The notes: generated from the sequence alone by a model not told the origin. Numbered from the stretch's first letter, positions 50,701 through 59,460 are shown. The stretch is DNA of 64,000 nt from Pseudomonadota bacterium (GCA_025355105.1 JANYAE010000115.1:1-64000), one strand, 5' to 3'. Translations and numbers: made by a program.

Positions 50701-50817
50701 GTGCTCAATGGGACGTTCTCGGACTGCCCGAACACGACCTGCAACGACAACACCTGGGCGGGCACGTACGATGCTCTCGGTCGTTACATCTACGCGCACG
50801 TGAGCGCGAAGTTCTGA
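47758..50817 (+). CDS. TonB-dependent outer-membrane receptor 1
   Basis: 1019 residues. A signal peptide ends near LAYAQT. The plug begins TVEDVVVTGSRIMQSPN; LRGLGSNRTLVLVNGRRLNPGG (about 112-133) and VLTGGASAVYGADAVAGVVNF (about 157-177) are the classic plug motifs. The long barrel carries Cys-containing loops: DHSACTLNG with SCGGSSTSATGRF near 260-300, and a Cys pair before VPWNIYVPGG near 523. The last residues HVSAKF end in Phe, as outer-membrane barrels do. It imports a large substrate with TonB energy. It is separated by a terminator from the modification genes that follow, and resembles receptor 2 at 61597. Confidence 0.95.
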   Translation: MTNSNRALRRAVRFSLAASALAAGGPLAYAQTAPAASAPAATVEDVVVTGSRIMQSPNAISISPVTSVTATEIQQTGLTRVEDLLNNLPQVVAEQGSGLAISSNGTATISLRGLGSNRTLVLVNGRRLNPGGGIGLNFGSVPDINQIPADMIERADVLTGGASAVYGADAVAGVVNFVLNTKYQGIKLDANYSFNNHKNDSGQYLGYLDAAGIQRPPGSVNTGQTQDLSFLAGSNFADNRGNATFYATYAHAQPVAGYQIDHSACTLNGPSSIIPGAPSSISCGGSSTSATGRFTELGTVGGANKRLFSRTVDATTGAFRPFGGGDFYNYGALSYFQRGAERFTSGLFLNYDVTEHTNVYSEFMFARNTSTAQYGPSGAFAYTLFKTQCSNPLFTAGEASIICDPTNLAANQALYGLTGNNVELRIARRNVEGGGRLDNYTSNSFKEDLGIRGKIGEAWSYDAYGQIGITAFSNNEGNFLGTQQINNALNVVANPATGGVPGVAPGTPVCQSALDKSDPTCVPWNIYVPGGVTQAALNYMTVPSTWTTKTSEYIASGSLTGDLGKYGVKVPSAASGIVVNVGAEYRQETYNFDPDYIFANGFASGGNGAARPIHGEFHVTELFTEMRLPLIDEKPGAYNLAAEAGYRYSDYTSGFKTNTYKVGLEWAPIQDLRLRGSYNRAIRAPSLSDLFSPPVVGAGGTADPCWGPTPAYSLAQCQLTGVSAAQYGNIEANPAAQINNVLAGSRTLKPETADTYSFGFVAQPRAIPNLIVSVDYYDIKIKNTIQTLSTNTVIANCVKSGNANSPLCGLIHRGADGALWTDVTEFVDTTEQNIGNVSTSGIDLKSHYRWDLGSMGKLAMDLVGTKAISFVTQPLPTGGSYDCVGLWGSTCNAPLPKWRHVLNNTWITPWGGFDLTARWRYIGSSEVDRSSSNPLLAAPFYASTAHIGSYNYIDLSASMPVSSGVSIRLGINNLTDKNPPLVLNGTFSDCPNTTCNDNTWAGTYDALGRYIYAHVSAKF

Positions 50818-50845
50818 TCGACGTCGCGGGCAGGGCGGCAAGGAA

Positions 50846-50873
50846 AGAACGGCGGGCCTCGGCCCGCCGTTCT
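50846..50873 (+). terminator. Rho-independent-like terminator after TonB receptor 1
   Basis: AGAACGGCGGGCC-TC-GGCCCGCCGTTCT is a perfect 13-bp stem, followed by CTTTCC. It lies 28 bp past the receptor stop and 95 bp before the convergent gene end; it may act in both directions. Confidence 0.7.
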
Positions 50874-50968
50874 CTTTCCGGGGCGCACCTGCACCTGACG
50901 CGTGGCGGATCGCTCCGCCGGCAGGTGCGCGCGGCCCGGCGCTCGGCGCCTGCGCCGACGCCGGGCAG

Positions 50969-51496
50969 CTACTGCGCGCGCATCACCCGGTAGCTGCGGC
51001 GCGACGGTGTCTGCATGAGGTACGAGCCGAGCGAAGCCCGACGGATCGTGACCGGGTCACCGCGCTCCAGGCGCACGTCGCTGTCGCTGACGGTCCAGGT
51101 CTGGCCGTTGTCGAGTTCCAGGCGCATCGGGCCAGCGCGCGACTGGGTGATGCCGACCACCACGGCTTGGATCGACGCCGGCTCCTCAGCGGCCGCGCTG
51201 AACCGCGGCCTGTTGTCGCCGAAGCTCGTGCCGGGGGACGCGGCCGGCGTCGGTGGCGCAGGGCCGCCAACCAGTGTCGCGGCAGGCAACGCGGCAGCGC
51301 GCGCCGTGCCGGCACCGGAGGCACTCGCCGATCCGGCCGGCGGGCGGCCAGCCAGCCGGTCGTAGCAAGCGAGGCGCTTCTCCGGCGCATCGATCGCGGC
51401 GCAGCGCGTGAGCTCGTCCGCGCGCGTGTCGGTCGCGGCGAGCGCGAGCGCGAGCGCCGCGAACGACACGCGCCGCGCCGCCCCTCGCCGGGTCAC
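50969..51496 (-). CDS. Small exported 'LDNGQ' protein A
   Basis: 175 residues from GTG 51496, overlapping the stop of the hydroxylase-like gene (GTGA). A signal peptide (RVSFAALALALAATDTRA) is followed by ELTRCAAIDAPEKRLACYDRLAG, a Cys-pair motif seen in several periplasmic proteins. After an Ala/Pro linker comes a compact C-terminal domain: AVVVGITQSRAGPMRLELDNGQTWTV and GDPVTIRRASLGSYLMQTPSRRSYRVMR. The same order of motifs is found in the paralogue at 58951. Probably periplasmic and disulfide-bonded. Function unknown; always paired here with an Asp/Asn hydroxylase-like gene. Confidence 0.8.
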   Translation of the reverse strand: MTRRGAARRVSFAALALALAATDTRADELTRCAAIDAPEKRLACYDRLAGRPPAGSASASGAGTARAAALPAATLVGGPAPPTPAASPGTSFGDNRPRFSAAAEEPASIQAVVVGITQSRAGPMRLELDNGQTWTVSDSDVRLERGDPVTIRRASLGSYLMQTPSRRSYRVMRAQ

Positions 51497-52800
51497 AACG
51501 CACTCTCCGCGCGAAGCGAATAGTGCCGACCGTAGAGTTCGGTCGCGACCTGAATCATGTCGCGCTCCGCCGCGCTCAGCAGCGGATTCCAGATGTCGAA
51601 GATCAGGATGGCGCGCGGCGTGTCGGACAGGTTCCAGGCCTCGTGTTCGATGGTGTCGTCGAACACCCAGGCCTGTCCCGGGACCCATTCGCGCGTCGTG
51701 CCGCCGACCCGGAAGCCGCAGGCCGGCGGCACTACCAGCGGCAGGTGCACCGTGCAGCGCGTGTTGGTGACGCCGGTATGCGGCGGAATCCGAGTATTGG
51801 GGTCGAGGATCGAGAAGAACGCGGTGGGTGCACGGCCGGCGACCCGGCAGCGTGGGGCGGTCTCGAGCACCCGCGCCGTGGTTGGGCACTGTGCGATGTG
51901 CCCGGCGACCGCCTCGCTCTGGTTCCACAGGAAGTACGCGCTCCAGCGCCGCGACCCGTTCAGTTCCCGGAACTGGTCGAGCGGCAGGCCAGTCGGAAAA
52001 TCGATGTACGGCTGCAGCCCGTCGCGGTCGGCCACCAGCACGCGCAGCAGTTCGGCACGGATCTCGCCCGCCGCGGCCTCGATGGCGTCGAGCCACGGGA
52101 AGTCGGCGCGCTCGAAGAACTCGATTGCCGGCAGTTCCGGGAAGTGCATCCAGGTCGGCTGAGCAGGGAATACCCGCCGCCGGCCCAAGAGCGCCTCGAG
52201 GCACAGGTCCACGCGTCGTTGCCGGCCACCACCATGACGCTGGCGGATGGCGGCCAGCGGCTCCTCGAGCACGGCGTTCAGCGCCGCAACGTCCGCCGCC
52301 ACCATCGCGCGAGCATGCTGCAGCGTCGCCTCGATGCCGGGCGGCAGCTGCGCGCCGGGCGGCAGCGAGTCGAGTGCGTTCTGGTACATGCGCGCCGCAT
52401 TGCGCGGCTCGCCGGTGTCCTCGAGGTAGGCGGCCTTCTGCAGCAGCGCCGACAAGTGCCGCGGCTCGAGCTCGAGCGCCTTCTCGAGCGCGCCGAGCTC
52501 CTCAGTGCTCCGCCCGAGCGCCTTGAGGCTGCTGGCGAGATTCGCCCACAGCGCGGGGTGGCGCGGGTCGCCGGCAGTCGCGCGCACGAAGAGCGCATGG
52601 GCCTGCTCGGCCGCCCCGCGCGCCAGCATCCGTACGCCGAGCGCGTTGAGCACCGCCGGATGATGCGGCGCCTGCTGCGCGAGGCGCGCCAGCAGCTGGT
52701 CCGACTCCATGATCCGGCCGCTCGCGGCCTCCGCGCGGCAGGCCTGCAGCAGGCGCACGATCGCCGCCTCGTCCAGCGGCGCGGGTAGGGCGGTGTTCAT
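51493..52800 (-). CDS. TPR protein with aspartyl/asparaginyl beta-hydroxylase domain, A
   Basis: 435 residues. TPR helices span about 1-160 (ALGVRMLARGAAEQAHALFVRA, LGALEKALELEPRHLSALLQKA). The C-terminal jelly-roll is the Asp_Arg_Hydrox fold: AYFLWNQSEAVAGHIAQCP near 285-303, the iron ligand in PPHTGVTNTRCTVHLPLVVP near 340, FRVGGTTREWVPG near 362 and the distal His in VFDDTIEHEAWNLSD near 378-388, then ILIFDIWNPLLS. Such enzymes use 2-oxoglutarate and Fe(II). It has no signal peptide, so it acts in the cytoplasm, while its coupled partner is exported. A paralogue of the protein at 57626. Confidence 0.88.
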   Translation of the reverse strand: MNTALPAPLDEAAIVRLLQACRAEAASGRIMESDQLLARLAQQAPHHPAVLNALGVRMLARGAAEQAHALFVRATAGDPRHPALWANLASSLKALGRSTEELGALEKALELEPRHLSALLQKAAYLEDTGEPRNAARMYQNALDSLPPGAQLPPGIEATLQHARAMVAADVAALNAVLEEPLAAIRQRHGGGRQRRVDLCLEALLGRRRVFPAQPTWMHFPELPAIEFFERADFPWLDAIEAAAGEIRAELLRVLVADRDGLQPYIDFPTGLPLDQFRELNGSRRWSAYFLWNQSEAVAGHIAQCPTTARVLETAPRCRVAGRAPTAFFSILDPNTRIPPHTGVTNTRCTVHLPLVVPPACGFRVGGTTREWVPGQAWVFDDTIEHEAWNLSDTPRAILIFDIWNPLLSAAERDMIQVATELYGRHYSLRAESAL

Positions 52801-53032
52801 GCAGGCGGCCTCACGCGGTGCCTTGCGGCGCCGGGACGATTGTAGCGCGCGGGGCGGGACCGGTCTTCCGCCGCGCGCGTTGACTCACCCGCCCGACTCC
52901 GCTTAGATGACGCGATCGCGCACCGGTCGTCCACGCGAGCCCAGCCCACGACTGGTGCGCTCGCCAGGGCGCCGCCCCGCCGCCGATCTGGAGTGATCCC
53001 TGAGCGCGAGTGCCAGTGTAGATCTCGAGCTG

Positions 53033-55021
53033 ATGCGCGCCGCCGCGATCCTCGACTCCGACCCGGTGGCTGCGGCCCGGCGCGCGAGCGACATCGTCGC
53101 CGCCGACCCGGCGCACAGCGGGGCGGCCTTGCTGCTGGCCGCTGCGCTGCGCCGGCTCGGCGATCCGCAACGGGCCGTCGCGGTGCTCGAGGCCACCGTG
53201 GCGGCGCATCCCGGGGTTCCCGTATTCCAGCTTGAGCTCGGTCGCGCCTGCGCGGCGGCTGGGCGGGGCGGCGCGGCCCTCGCGGCCTTTCGCAGCGCGG
53301 TCGCGCTCGATGCGGAGCTGGCCGACGGCTGGTGGGAGCTTGCGGCGCAGCTGTACGCCGCGGGCGACGCCGCGGGCGGCGACGCCGCCTACTCGAACTT
53401 CGAGCGCCGCATGCCAGATCCGCCCGGGCTGCAGGACATCCTCGCGGCGCTCGCCGATGGCCGCATCGATACCGCCGACGCGCTGCTTCGCGAGCGGCTG
53501 CAGCGGACTCCGGGTGAGGTGGCGGCGCTACGCCTCCGGGCGCAGGTCGCGATGCGACGCAACGACCTCGCCGCGGCCGAACGGCTGCTGGACGAGTGCC
53601 TCGAGCTCGCACCGGGATTTGCGCGCGCCCGCTACGACCTCGCCTGCGTGTACTTTTCGCAGCAGCGGCCGCAGGAGGTGCTGGCGCTCCTCGAACGGCT
53701 GCTGGCGCTCGACCCCGCGCACTGGGCGTGCCGCATCCTGAAGGCGCGGACCCTGCGACTTGTCGACCGCATGGGCGAGGCGATCGCGCTGCTGGAAAGC
53801 GCGGTTGCGCAGCATCCGGAAGACGACGCCGCCTGGCTGCTGCTCGGTCACGTGCGGCGCGAGATCGGCGATCAGGCGCTGGCGATCGACGCCTATCGCC
53901 GCGCGCTTGCGCTGCGGCCTGATTCGGCGGAGGTCTACTGGAGCCTCGCGAACCTCAAGACCGTGCCCCTGGAGGCTGCGGACGTCGACGCGATGCGCCA
54001 GTTGCTGACGCGCGGCGCCTTGTCCGGCGTCGACCGCGAGCGCCTCGAGTTCGCGCTCGGCAAGGCGCTCGAGGATGAGCGCTGCTACGCCGAGTCGTTC
54101 GCGCACTACGCGCGCGGCAACGCGCTGCATCGCGCGACCAACGGCTACGACGCGGACGCGGCCAGCGCGGCGGTGCAGCGCGCGCGGACGCTGTACACGC
54201 CGGACTTCTTCCGTGAGCGGGACGGCTGGGGCAGCGCGCGCCCGGATCCGATCTTCATCGTCGGCGTGCCGCGCTCCGGGTCGACGCTGCTTGAACAGAT
54301 GCTGGCCAGCCACCCGCGGGTCGAGGGGACGCGCGAGCTTTCCGAGCTGTCGGCGATCGTCTCCGAGCTCTGCGCACGCGCCGAGGCGGGCGCGGCTCTG
54401 GCCCATCCGGATCTGGTGGCGGGCCTCGGGCGCGGGGAGATCGAGGCTGCGGCCGAGCGCTATCTCGAGCGCACCCGGATTCATCGGCCGCTCGGCAGGC
54501 CGCGTTTCATCGACAAGATGCCGGCCAATTTCAGCCACGTCGGCCTGATCCGCCTGATGTTCCCGAACGCCTCCATCGTCGACGCGCGCAGGCATCCGCT
54601 CGCCTGCGCGTTTTCCTGCTACAAGCAGCTGTTCGCCTTCGGCGCCGCCTTCAGCTACGACCTGACGGAGCTCGGTCGGCACTTAAGCGACTACGCCGAG
54701 CTGATGGCGCATTTCGACGTCGTGCTGCCGGGCTACGTGCACCGCGTCTACTACGAGCGCCTGGTCGCCGAACCGGAGGCCCAGCTGACGGCGCTGCTCC
54801 GCCACTGCGGCCTGCCCTTCGACGCGGCGTGCCTGCGCTTCCACGAGAATCGCCGCGTCGTGCAGTCGGTCAGCTCCGAGCAGGTGCGGCGGCCGCTCTA
54901 TTCCGAGGGCGTCGATCAGTGGCGCCACTACGAGCCGTGGCTGGGACCGCTCAAGGCGGCCCTTGGCGATCTCGTCGACCGCTATGCCGCGGTGGCGGAG
55001 CCGCCGCTGCCCCGGCGGTAG
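53033..55021 (+). CDS. TPR-sulfotransferase 1
   Basis: 662 residues. The first 370 are tandem TPRs (ARYDLACVYFSQQRPQEVLALLERLL, AWLLLGHVRREIGDQALAIDAYRRAL). The C-terminal sulfotransferase domain has the 5'-phosphosulfate loop FIVGVPRSGSTLLEQMLASHP near 407-427, FIDKMPANFSHVGLI near 490 and the 3'-phosphate region VDARRHPLACAFSCYKQLF near 516, then YERLVAEPEAQLTALL. It would transfer sulfate from PAPS to a tyrosine, sugar or other hydroxyl; the TPRs suggest a peptide or protein substrate. No export signal. Start ATG 53033 has a weak ribosome site; no better in-frame start exists before the preceding stop. Confidence 0.87.
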   Translation: MRAAAILDSDPVAAARRASDIVAADPAHSGAALLLAAALRRLGDPQRAVAVLEATVAAHPGVPVFQLELGRACAAAGRGGAALAAFRSAVALDAELADGWWELAAQLYAAGDAAGGDAAYSNFERRMPDPPGLQDILAALADGRIDTADALLRERLQRTPGEVAALRLRAQVAMRRNDLAAAERLLDECLELAPGFARARYDLACVYFSQQRPQEVLALLERLLALDPAHWACRILKARTLRLVDRMGEAIALLESAVAQHPEDDAAWLLLGHVRREIGDQALAIDAYRRALALRPDSAEVYWSLANLKTVPLEAADVDAMRQLLTRGALSGVDRERLEFALGKALEDERCYAESFAHYARGNALHRATNGYDADAASAAVQRARTLYTPDFFRERDGWGSARPDPIFIVGVPRSGSTLLEQMLASHPRVEGTRELSELSAIVSELCARAEAGAALAHPDLVAGLGRGEIEAAAERYLERTRIHRPLGRPRFIDKMPANFSHVGLIRLMFPNASIVDARRHPLACAFSCYKQLFAFGAAFSYDLTELGRHLSDYAELMAHFDVVLPGYVHRVYYERLVAEPEAQLTALLRHCGLPFDAACLRFHENRRVVQSVSSEQVRRPLYSEGVDQWRHYEPWLGPLKAALGDLVDRYAAVAEPPLPRR

Positions 55022-55216
55022 AGGCCGAGCGGACAGTCGCGACGGCATCGAACGCACGCGGCCGCCGGGGCCGGACGCACTTTGCCCGCGACAGGAACGT
55101 ACGGCCGTCCACGTCGTTCTGGCATCATCGGCGACAGGCTGGCACGGCGGCGGTCTGGAGCGCCGAGTTCACGCCGCTCAGCGGTGGCGGCGCCGCGACG
55201 TCCGGCACTGGAAGGG

Positions 55217-56848
55217 ATGATGGCACGCGACCTCGCCGCGGATCTCGAGATGCTACGCACGGTTCGCGCCTACGCGCAGAACCGCGACTGGACGCGGGCC
55301 GGCGCCATGGCCGAGCGGGCGCTCGCCGACGGCTTCGAGCACCCGCTGCTTTTCAACGTCGCGGCCACGCGACTCGAACAGGCGGGGCGCTTCGAGGAGG
55401 CGGTGCAACTGCTCGAGCGCGCGGTCACGATCGCACCCGACGACGTCGGCGTGCGCAACGCGCTGGCGATGGGCCTGCAGCGGGTCGGCAGGCCCGCGGA
55501 CGCGCTGGGGCAGTCAGACGAGCTCCTGCGGCGCCACCCCGGCCTGGGCTTCGCGCACGCCAACCGCGCCAACGCGCTGCTCGCGCTCGGCTGGCTCGGT
55601 CAGGCGCGCGACGGCCACCTGCGCGCGCTGGCGCTCGAGCCGGGCAACGTCGCCGCGATGGCCGCGCTCGCCTCGATCGCCAGTCACCGCGGCCAGCACG
55701 ACGAGGCGCGCGAATGGGCGACGAAGGTGCTGGTCCTGGTGCCGAACTTTCCGGACGCGGTGCTGAGCCTCGCCGCCGCGGAGCTGGCCGACGGCGCCCC
55801 CGGACGCGCCGAGACGCTGCTGCGGCAGCTACTCGTCGACCCGCGCCTGGCGGCCATCGACTGGGCGCGGGCGCACGGACTGCTCGGCGACGTGCTGGAT
55901 GCCGCCGGCAGCTACGAGGCCGCGTGGGCCGCGTATGCGGCCTGCAACGAGCGGCTGCAACGCATCCTCGACCGCTTCGCGGCCGATCCCGGCCCGCGGC
56001 GCTACGCGCGCCGGCTCGGCGCGGCCTTCGCCGGCGCGGGCTGTCGCGACTGGAGCGCCAGCGCGCCGCCGGCGACGGTTTCGGCAGCTGAGCTCGGGCA
56101 CGTGTTCTTGCTGTCGTTTCCCCGCTCGGGCACGACGCTGCTCGAGGTCGCCCTCGACGGCCATCCGCAGGTCGTGAGCCTGGACGAGCACGAATTGCTC
56201 ACCGAGTCGGTCACGCGCTACCTGCGCGATTCGCCGTCGCTCGATGGGCTGCTGGCGGCCGACGCGCGCGAGATCGACACGCTGCGCGCCGCCTACTGGG
56301 AGCGCGTGCGACACGCAGGAGTCGACCCGGCTGGCAAGCTGTTCATCGACAAGCACCCGTTAAATACCTTGAAGCTGCCGCTGATCGCCCGGCTGTTTCC
56401 GCATGCCAGAGTGCTGTTCGTGCGCCGCGACCCGCGCGACGTCGTGCTCGGCTGCTTTCGTCGCCGATTCAAGATGAATGCGGCGATGTACGAGCTGCTG
56501 ACGCTGCCGGGCACGGCAGACTTCTATGACGCGGTCATGGAGTTCGCGGAGCTAGCGCAGCCGCTGCTGGGGCTGGAATGGCGAAACGTGCAGTTCGAGA
56601 GCCTGGTCGCCGACTTCTCCGGGCAGATGCGCGCCATCTGCGGATTCCTCGACCTCGAGCCGGCCGATGGCCTAGAGGACTTCGGTGCCCGCGCGCGGCT
56701 GCGCGAGCACGCGACGCCGAGCACCGCGCAGCTCGCTCGCGGCCTCGATCGAACGGGCGCTGGCCACTGGCGGTACTACGCATCGGCTCTGCAGCCGGTG
56801 CTGCCGCTGCTGGCCCGCTGGGTCGAGCGGTTCGGCTATCCGGCGTGA
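55217..56848 (+). CDS. TPR-sulfotransferase 2
   Basis: 543 residues from ATG 55217 (ATG 55220 equally possible; GGAAGG upstream). TPRs run to about 250 (FNVAATRLEQAGRFEEAVQLLERAV, FAHANRANALLALGWLGQARDGHLRAL). The sulfotransferase part has VFLLSFPRSGTTLLEVALDGHP near 294-315, LFIDKHPLNTLKLPLIARLFP near 375 and VLFVRRDPRDVVLGCFRRRFKMN near 398-420, the PAPS-binding Arg/Ser region, and ends in GHWRYYASALQPVLPLL. Same direction as sulfotransferase 1 with a 195-bp gap. Confidence 0.87.
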   Translation: MMARDLAADLEMLRTVRAYAQNRDWTRAGAMAERALADGFEHPLLFNVAATRLEQAGRFEEAVQLLERAVTIAPDDVGVRNALAMGLQRVGRPADALGQSDELLRRHPGLGFAHANRANALLALGWLGQARDGHLRALALEPGNVAAMAALASIASHRGQHDEAREWATKVLVLVPNFPDAVLSLAAAELADGAPGRAETLLRQLLVDPRLAAIDWARAHGLLGDVLDAAGSYEAAWAAYAACNERLQRILDRFAADPGPRRYARRLGAAFAGAGCRDWSASAPPATVSAAELGHVFLLSFPRSGTTLLEVALDGHPQVVSLDEHELLTESVTRYLRDSPSLDGLLAADAREIDTLRAAYWERVRHAGVDPAGKLFIDKHPLNTLKLPLIARLFPHARVLFVRRDPRDVVLGCFRRRFKMNAAMYELLTLPGTADFYDAVMEFAELAQPLLGLEWRNVQFESLVADFSGQMRAICGFLDLEPADGLEDFGARARLREHATPSTAQLARGLDRTGAGHWRYYASALQPVLPLLARWVERFGYPA

Positions 56849-56867
56849 GCCGCCGAGTCTGGCGCCG

Positions 56868-57536
56868 CTACGGCGCCGATTCGGACAGCGTGAACCAGCA
56901 GTTGAAGGCGATCGTGATGCGCTCACCCTCACCCTCGAAGGGCTTGACGTCGTGCAGCAGGTAGGACGGGAAGATCACCAGCTGCCCGGCCTGCAGCTTG
57001 ACGCTGCGGATCTGCACGCCGAACGGCGGCGGGATCCGAGCGATCGCGGCGTCGAGGTACATCGCGCTCGGCAGCATCGGATTGACGAGCGTCAGCGCGC
57101 CGCTCTCGGGCTTGCCGGCGTCGTGCTGTCCCGGGTCGACGCAGTAGACGCCGCTCCATGAAGCGTTCGGGTGGTTGTGCAGGCCGAAGTAGCCGCCGCG
57201 CCGCGTCACGTGCACCCAGGCATCGTTGTAGATCTGCAGCCGCTGGACGGTTGCGAGGTCGTAGCCGTTGAGCTGCCCGATCACGGCGAGCAACTGGTCC
57301 CAGCAGTGGCGTTTCAGTTCCTGGATTGCAGGGTCCGGATCGCGAAACAGGTCGAAATGGCTTTCGTAGACCGGCGCGTTGCGCTGGGTCAGCGGCCGCG
57401 GATTGGCGCCGGCGACACCGCGACCTTCCTGTGCGAGCGCGAAAACTCGCAGCGCCGCGTTCAGGCGCGCGGGGTCCGGATGATGGCTGAAGGCGAAGGG
57501 CACGGCGAACAGCGGCAGGATTTCGGGCGCGGGCAT
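56868..57536 (-). CDS. 2OG-Fe(II) oxygenase, TIGR02466-like
   Basis: 222 residues. PEILPLFAVPFAFSHHPDPARLN starts the fold; AWVHVTRRGGYFGLHNHPNASWSGVYCVD near 107-135 supplies the first His and acid ligand, and SYLLHDVKPFEGEGERITIAFNCWF near 186-212 the distal His and the 2-oxoglutarate-binding Arg. This matches the small 2OG-Fe(II) family annotated TIGR02466, described as putative hydroxylases near modification genes. It is convergent with sulfotransferase 2 (19-bp gap) and divergent from hydroxylase-like gene B. Confidence 0.87.
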   Translation of the reverse strand: MPAPEILPLFAVPFAFSHHPDPARLNAALRVFALAQEGRGVAGANPRPLTQRNAPVYESHFDLFRDPDPAIQELKRHCWDQLLAVIGQLNGYDLATVQRLQIYNDAWVHVTRRGGYFGLHNHPNASWSGVYCVDPGQHDAGKPESGALTLVNPMLPSAMYLDAAIARIPPPFGVQIRSVKLQAGQLVIFPSYLLHDVKPFEGEGERITIAFNCWFTLSESAP

Positions 57537-57625
57537 GGGCGACCTCGGTCAGCGGCGGCGTGGACGGTCGCTGGCGATTCTAGCCGGTGCGGGGCCTGCC
57601 GATCCGGGCGCTATACTTCTGGCGT

Positions 57626-58954
57626 ATGAGCAGACTCCCGGACGCCGTCGCCGGCCGACCGACGCCGGCAGAGCAACACGTGCTCGCGCTGATGTCCGCC
57701 TGCGACCGGGCGCTCGCCGAGCGCTGCGACGCCGATGCCGCGCGGGCGTTGCGCGAGGCGGAGGCGATCCTGCCGGACCACCCGCTGGTGCTCCACGAGC
57801 GCGCGCGTCGGGCGCTCGGGGCCGGCGATCCCCGCGCAGCCCGTGCGCTGCTCGAGCAGGTCGTCGCCCGAGCGCCGGGCCACCCGCCGTTCTGGCTGAG
57901 CCTCGCCGACGTCCTCAGGGTGCTGGCCTACGCCGACGAGGAACTTGCCGCGCTCGAGCAGGTGCTCAAGCTCGAGCCGGTCCACCCGCTCGCGCTGCTG
58001 CGCAAGGGCGCGCTGCTCGACCGCATGGGCAAGCGCCGCAGCGCCGTCATGACTTACGGCAACGCGCTCGCCACGCTCAAGCCCGAGCTGCGCCTGCCGC
58101 CGGCGATCGAGGCGCTGGCCGCCGAGGCGCGCCGGCGCGTCGCCGAGGGTGCGGCTGAGCTCGACTCAGTGATCGCGCAGCGGATCGGGCCGCTCCGTGC
58201 TGGCCGGGACTTGAGCGAACGACGCCGCTTCGAGCGCTGCATGGACCACCTGCTCGGTCGCGCGCAGGTTCACCATCCGCAGCCCTCGTTCATGCTGTTT
58301 CCCTACCTCAGCAATTTCGAGTTCTACGAGCGCGGCGACTTCCCGTGGCTCGACTCGATCGAGGCGGCCACCGACGCAATCCGCGAGGAGTGCCTCGGCG
58401 TTCTCAGCGACGACGCCGCCGGCATCAGGCCGTACGTCGCCTACCGCGACGGCGTGCCGCTCGCGCAGTGGGCGGAGCTCAACAACTCGCGTCGCTGGGG
58501 CGCGTACTTCCTGTGGAACCAGAGCGAGCGCGTCGAGGATCACATCGCGCGCTGTCCACGCACGGCGGCGGTGCTCGCGGCGGCGCCGCGCGTCGACATC
58601 CCGGGACGCGGGCCGACGGCGTTCTTCTCGATCCTCGACGCGCGCACCCGGATCCCGCCGCACCATGGCGCGACCAACACGCGCCTCACGGTGCACGTGC
58701 CGCTGGTGGTGCCGCCGGGCTGCGGCTTCCGCGTCGGCAGCGACAGCCGCGAATGGGCGGTCGGCTCGGCGTGGGTGTTCGACGACACCGTCGAGCACGA
58801 GGCCTGGAACGGCTCCGACCTGCCGCGCGCGATCCTGATTTTCGATATCTGGCACCCGCAGCTGACCGCGCTCGAACGTGACCTCGTGCGCGAGACGACC
58901 GTGGCGCTGGCCGACTACTACGGCGCCGAGGGCATGCCCTCGATGGAGCTATGA
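57626..58954 (+). CDS. TPR protein with aspartyl/asparaginyl beta-hydroxylase domain, B
   Basis: 442 residues from ATG 57626. TATACT at 57612-57617 lies only 8 bp before the ATG, so the mRNA may be almost leaderless. TPRs cover about 1-165 (LLEQVVARAPGHPPFWLSLADVLRVL, LAALEQVLKLEPVHPLALLRKG). The jelly-roll has AYFLWNQSERVEDHIARCP near 292, PPHHGATNTRLTVHVPLVVP near 345 with the first His, FRVGSDSREWAVG near 368 and VFDDTVEHEAWNGSD near 384 with the second His, then ILIFDIWHPQLT. Close paralogue of the protein at 51493, in the opposite orientation. Overlaps its LDNGQ partner by 4 bp (ATGA). Confidence 0.88.
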   Translation: MSRLPDAVAGRPTPAEQHVLALMSACDRALAERCDADAARALREAEAILPDHPLVLHERARRALGAGDPRAARALLEQVVARAPGHPPFWLSLADVLRVLAYADEELAALEQVLKLEPVHPLALLRKGALLDRMGKRRSAVMTYGNALATLKPELRLPPAIEALAAEARRRVAEGAAELDSVIAQRIGPLRAGRDLSERRRFERCMDHLLGRAQVHHPQPSFMLFPYLSNFEFYERGDFPWLDSIEAATDAIREECLGVLSDDAAGIRPYVAYRDGVPLAQWAELNNSRRWGAYFLWNQSERVEDHIARCPRTAAVLAAAPRVDIPGRGPTAFFSILDARTRIPPHHGATNTRLTVHVPLVVPPGCGFRVGSDSREWAVGSAWVFDDTVEHEAWNGSDLPRAILIFDIWHPQLTALERDLVRETTVALADYYGAEGMPSMEL

Positions 58955-59460
58955 ACATGCGACACCCCGTGACTGGCCGGTGGCGCGGGAGCGCGCGGCT
59001 TGCGGGCGCGGCGCTGCTCACGCTGGTCGCGACCGGCGCGTCGGCAGCCGACCGGCTCGCGCCACTGCTGGCGTGCCGAGCGCTAACCGACGACGCGGCC
59101 CGGCTCGCGTGCTTCGACCGCGAGAGCACAACGCTCGCCCCGGCGGTCGCGAAGCCGGCGCTGTCGCCGGAGCAGAAGTTCGGCCTCGATCCGCGCGCGC
59201 TGGCCGCCAAGGAAGCCGAGCAGGGCCAGCCGCGCTCGGACGTCGATGCGCTCGAGTCGAAGCTGGTCGCGGTGCGTGCCGCACCCGACGGGCGTCACGT
59301 GTTTACGCTCGACAACGGCCAGGTGTGGCGCCAGCTGCAGCCCGGCTCCGACCTGCTGCTCCAGGCCGGTGACGCGATCAAGATCGTGCGCGGCGCGCTC
59401 GGCTCGTTCCTGCTGACGGCGCCCGGGCCGCGCAGCTGCAAGGTGATGCGCGTCCGCTGA
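58951..59460 (+). CDS. Small exported 'LDNGQ' protein B
   Basis: 169 residues from ATG 58951 inside the stop of the hydroxylase-like gene. The signal peptide is followed by LLACRALTDDAARLACFDRES (two Cys), a linker (LDPRALAAKEAEQGQPRSD) and the C-terminal domain VFTLDNGQVWRQLQPGSDLLL plus GDAIKIVRGALGSFLLTAPGPRSCKVMRVR. The last block parallels RASLGSYLMQTPSRRSYRVMR in protein A, so the two are paralogues. A periplasmic role next to the modified product is inferred. It is convergent with sulfotransferase 3 with a shared hairpin. Confidence 0.8.
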   Translation: MNMRHPVTGRWRGSARLAGAALLTLVATGASAADRLAPLLACRALTDDAARLACFDRESTTLAPAVAKPALSPEQKFGLDPRALAAKEAEQGQPRSDVDALESKLVAVRAAPDGRHVFTLDNGQVWRQLQPGSDLLLQAGDAIKIVRGALGSFLLTAPGPRSCKVMRVR

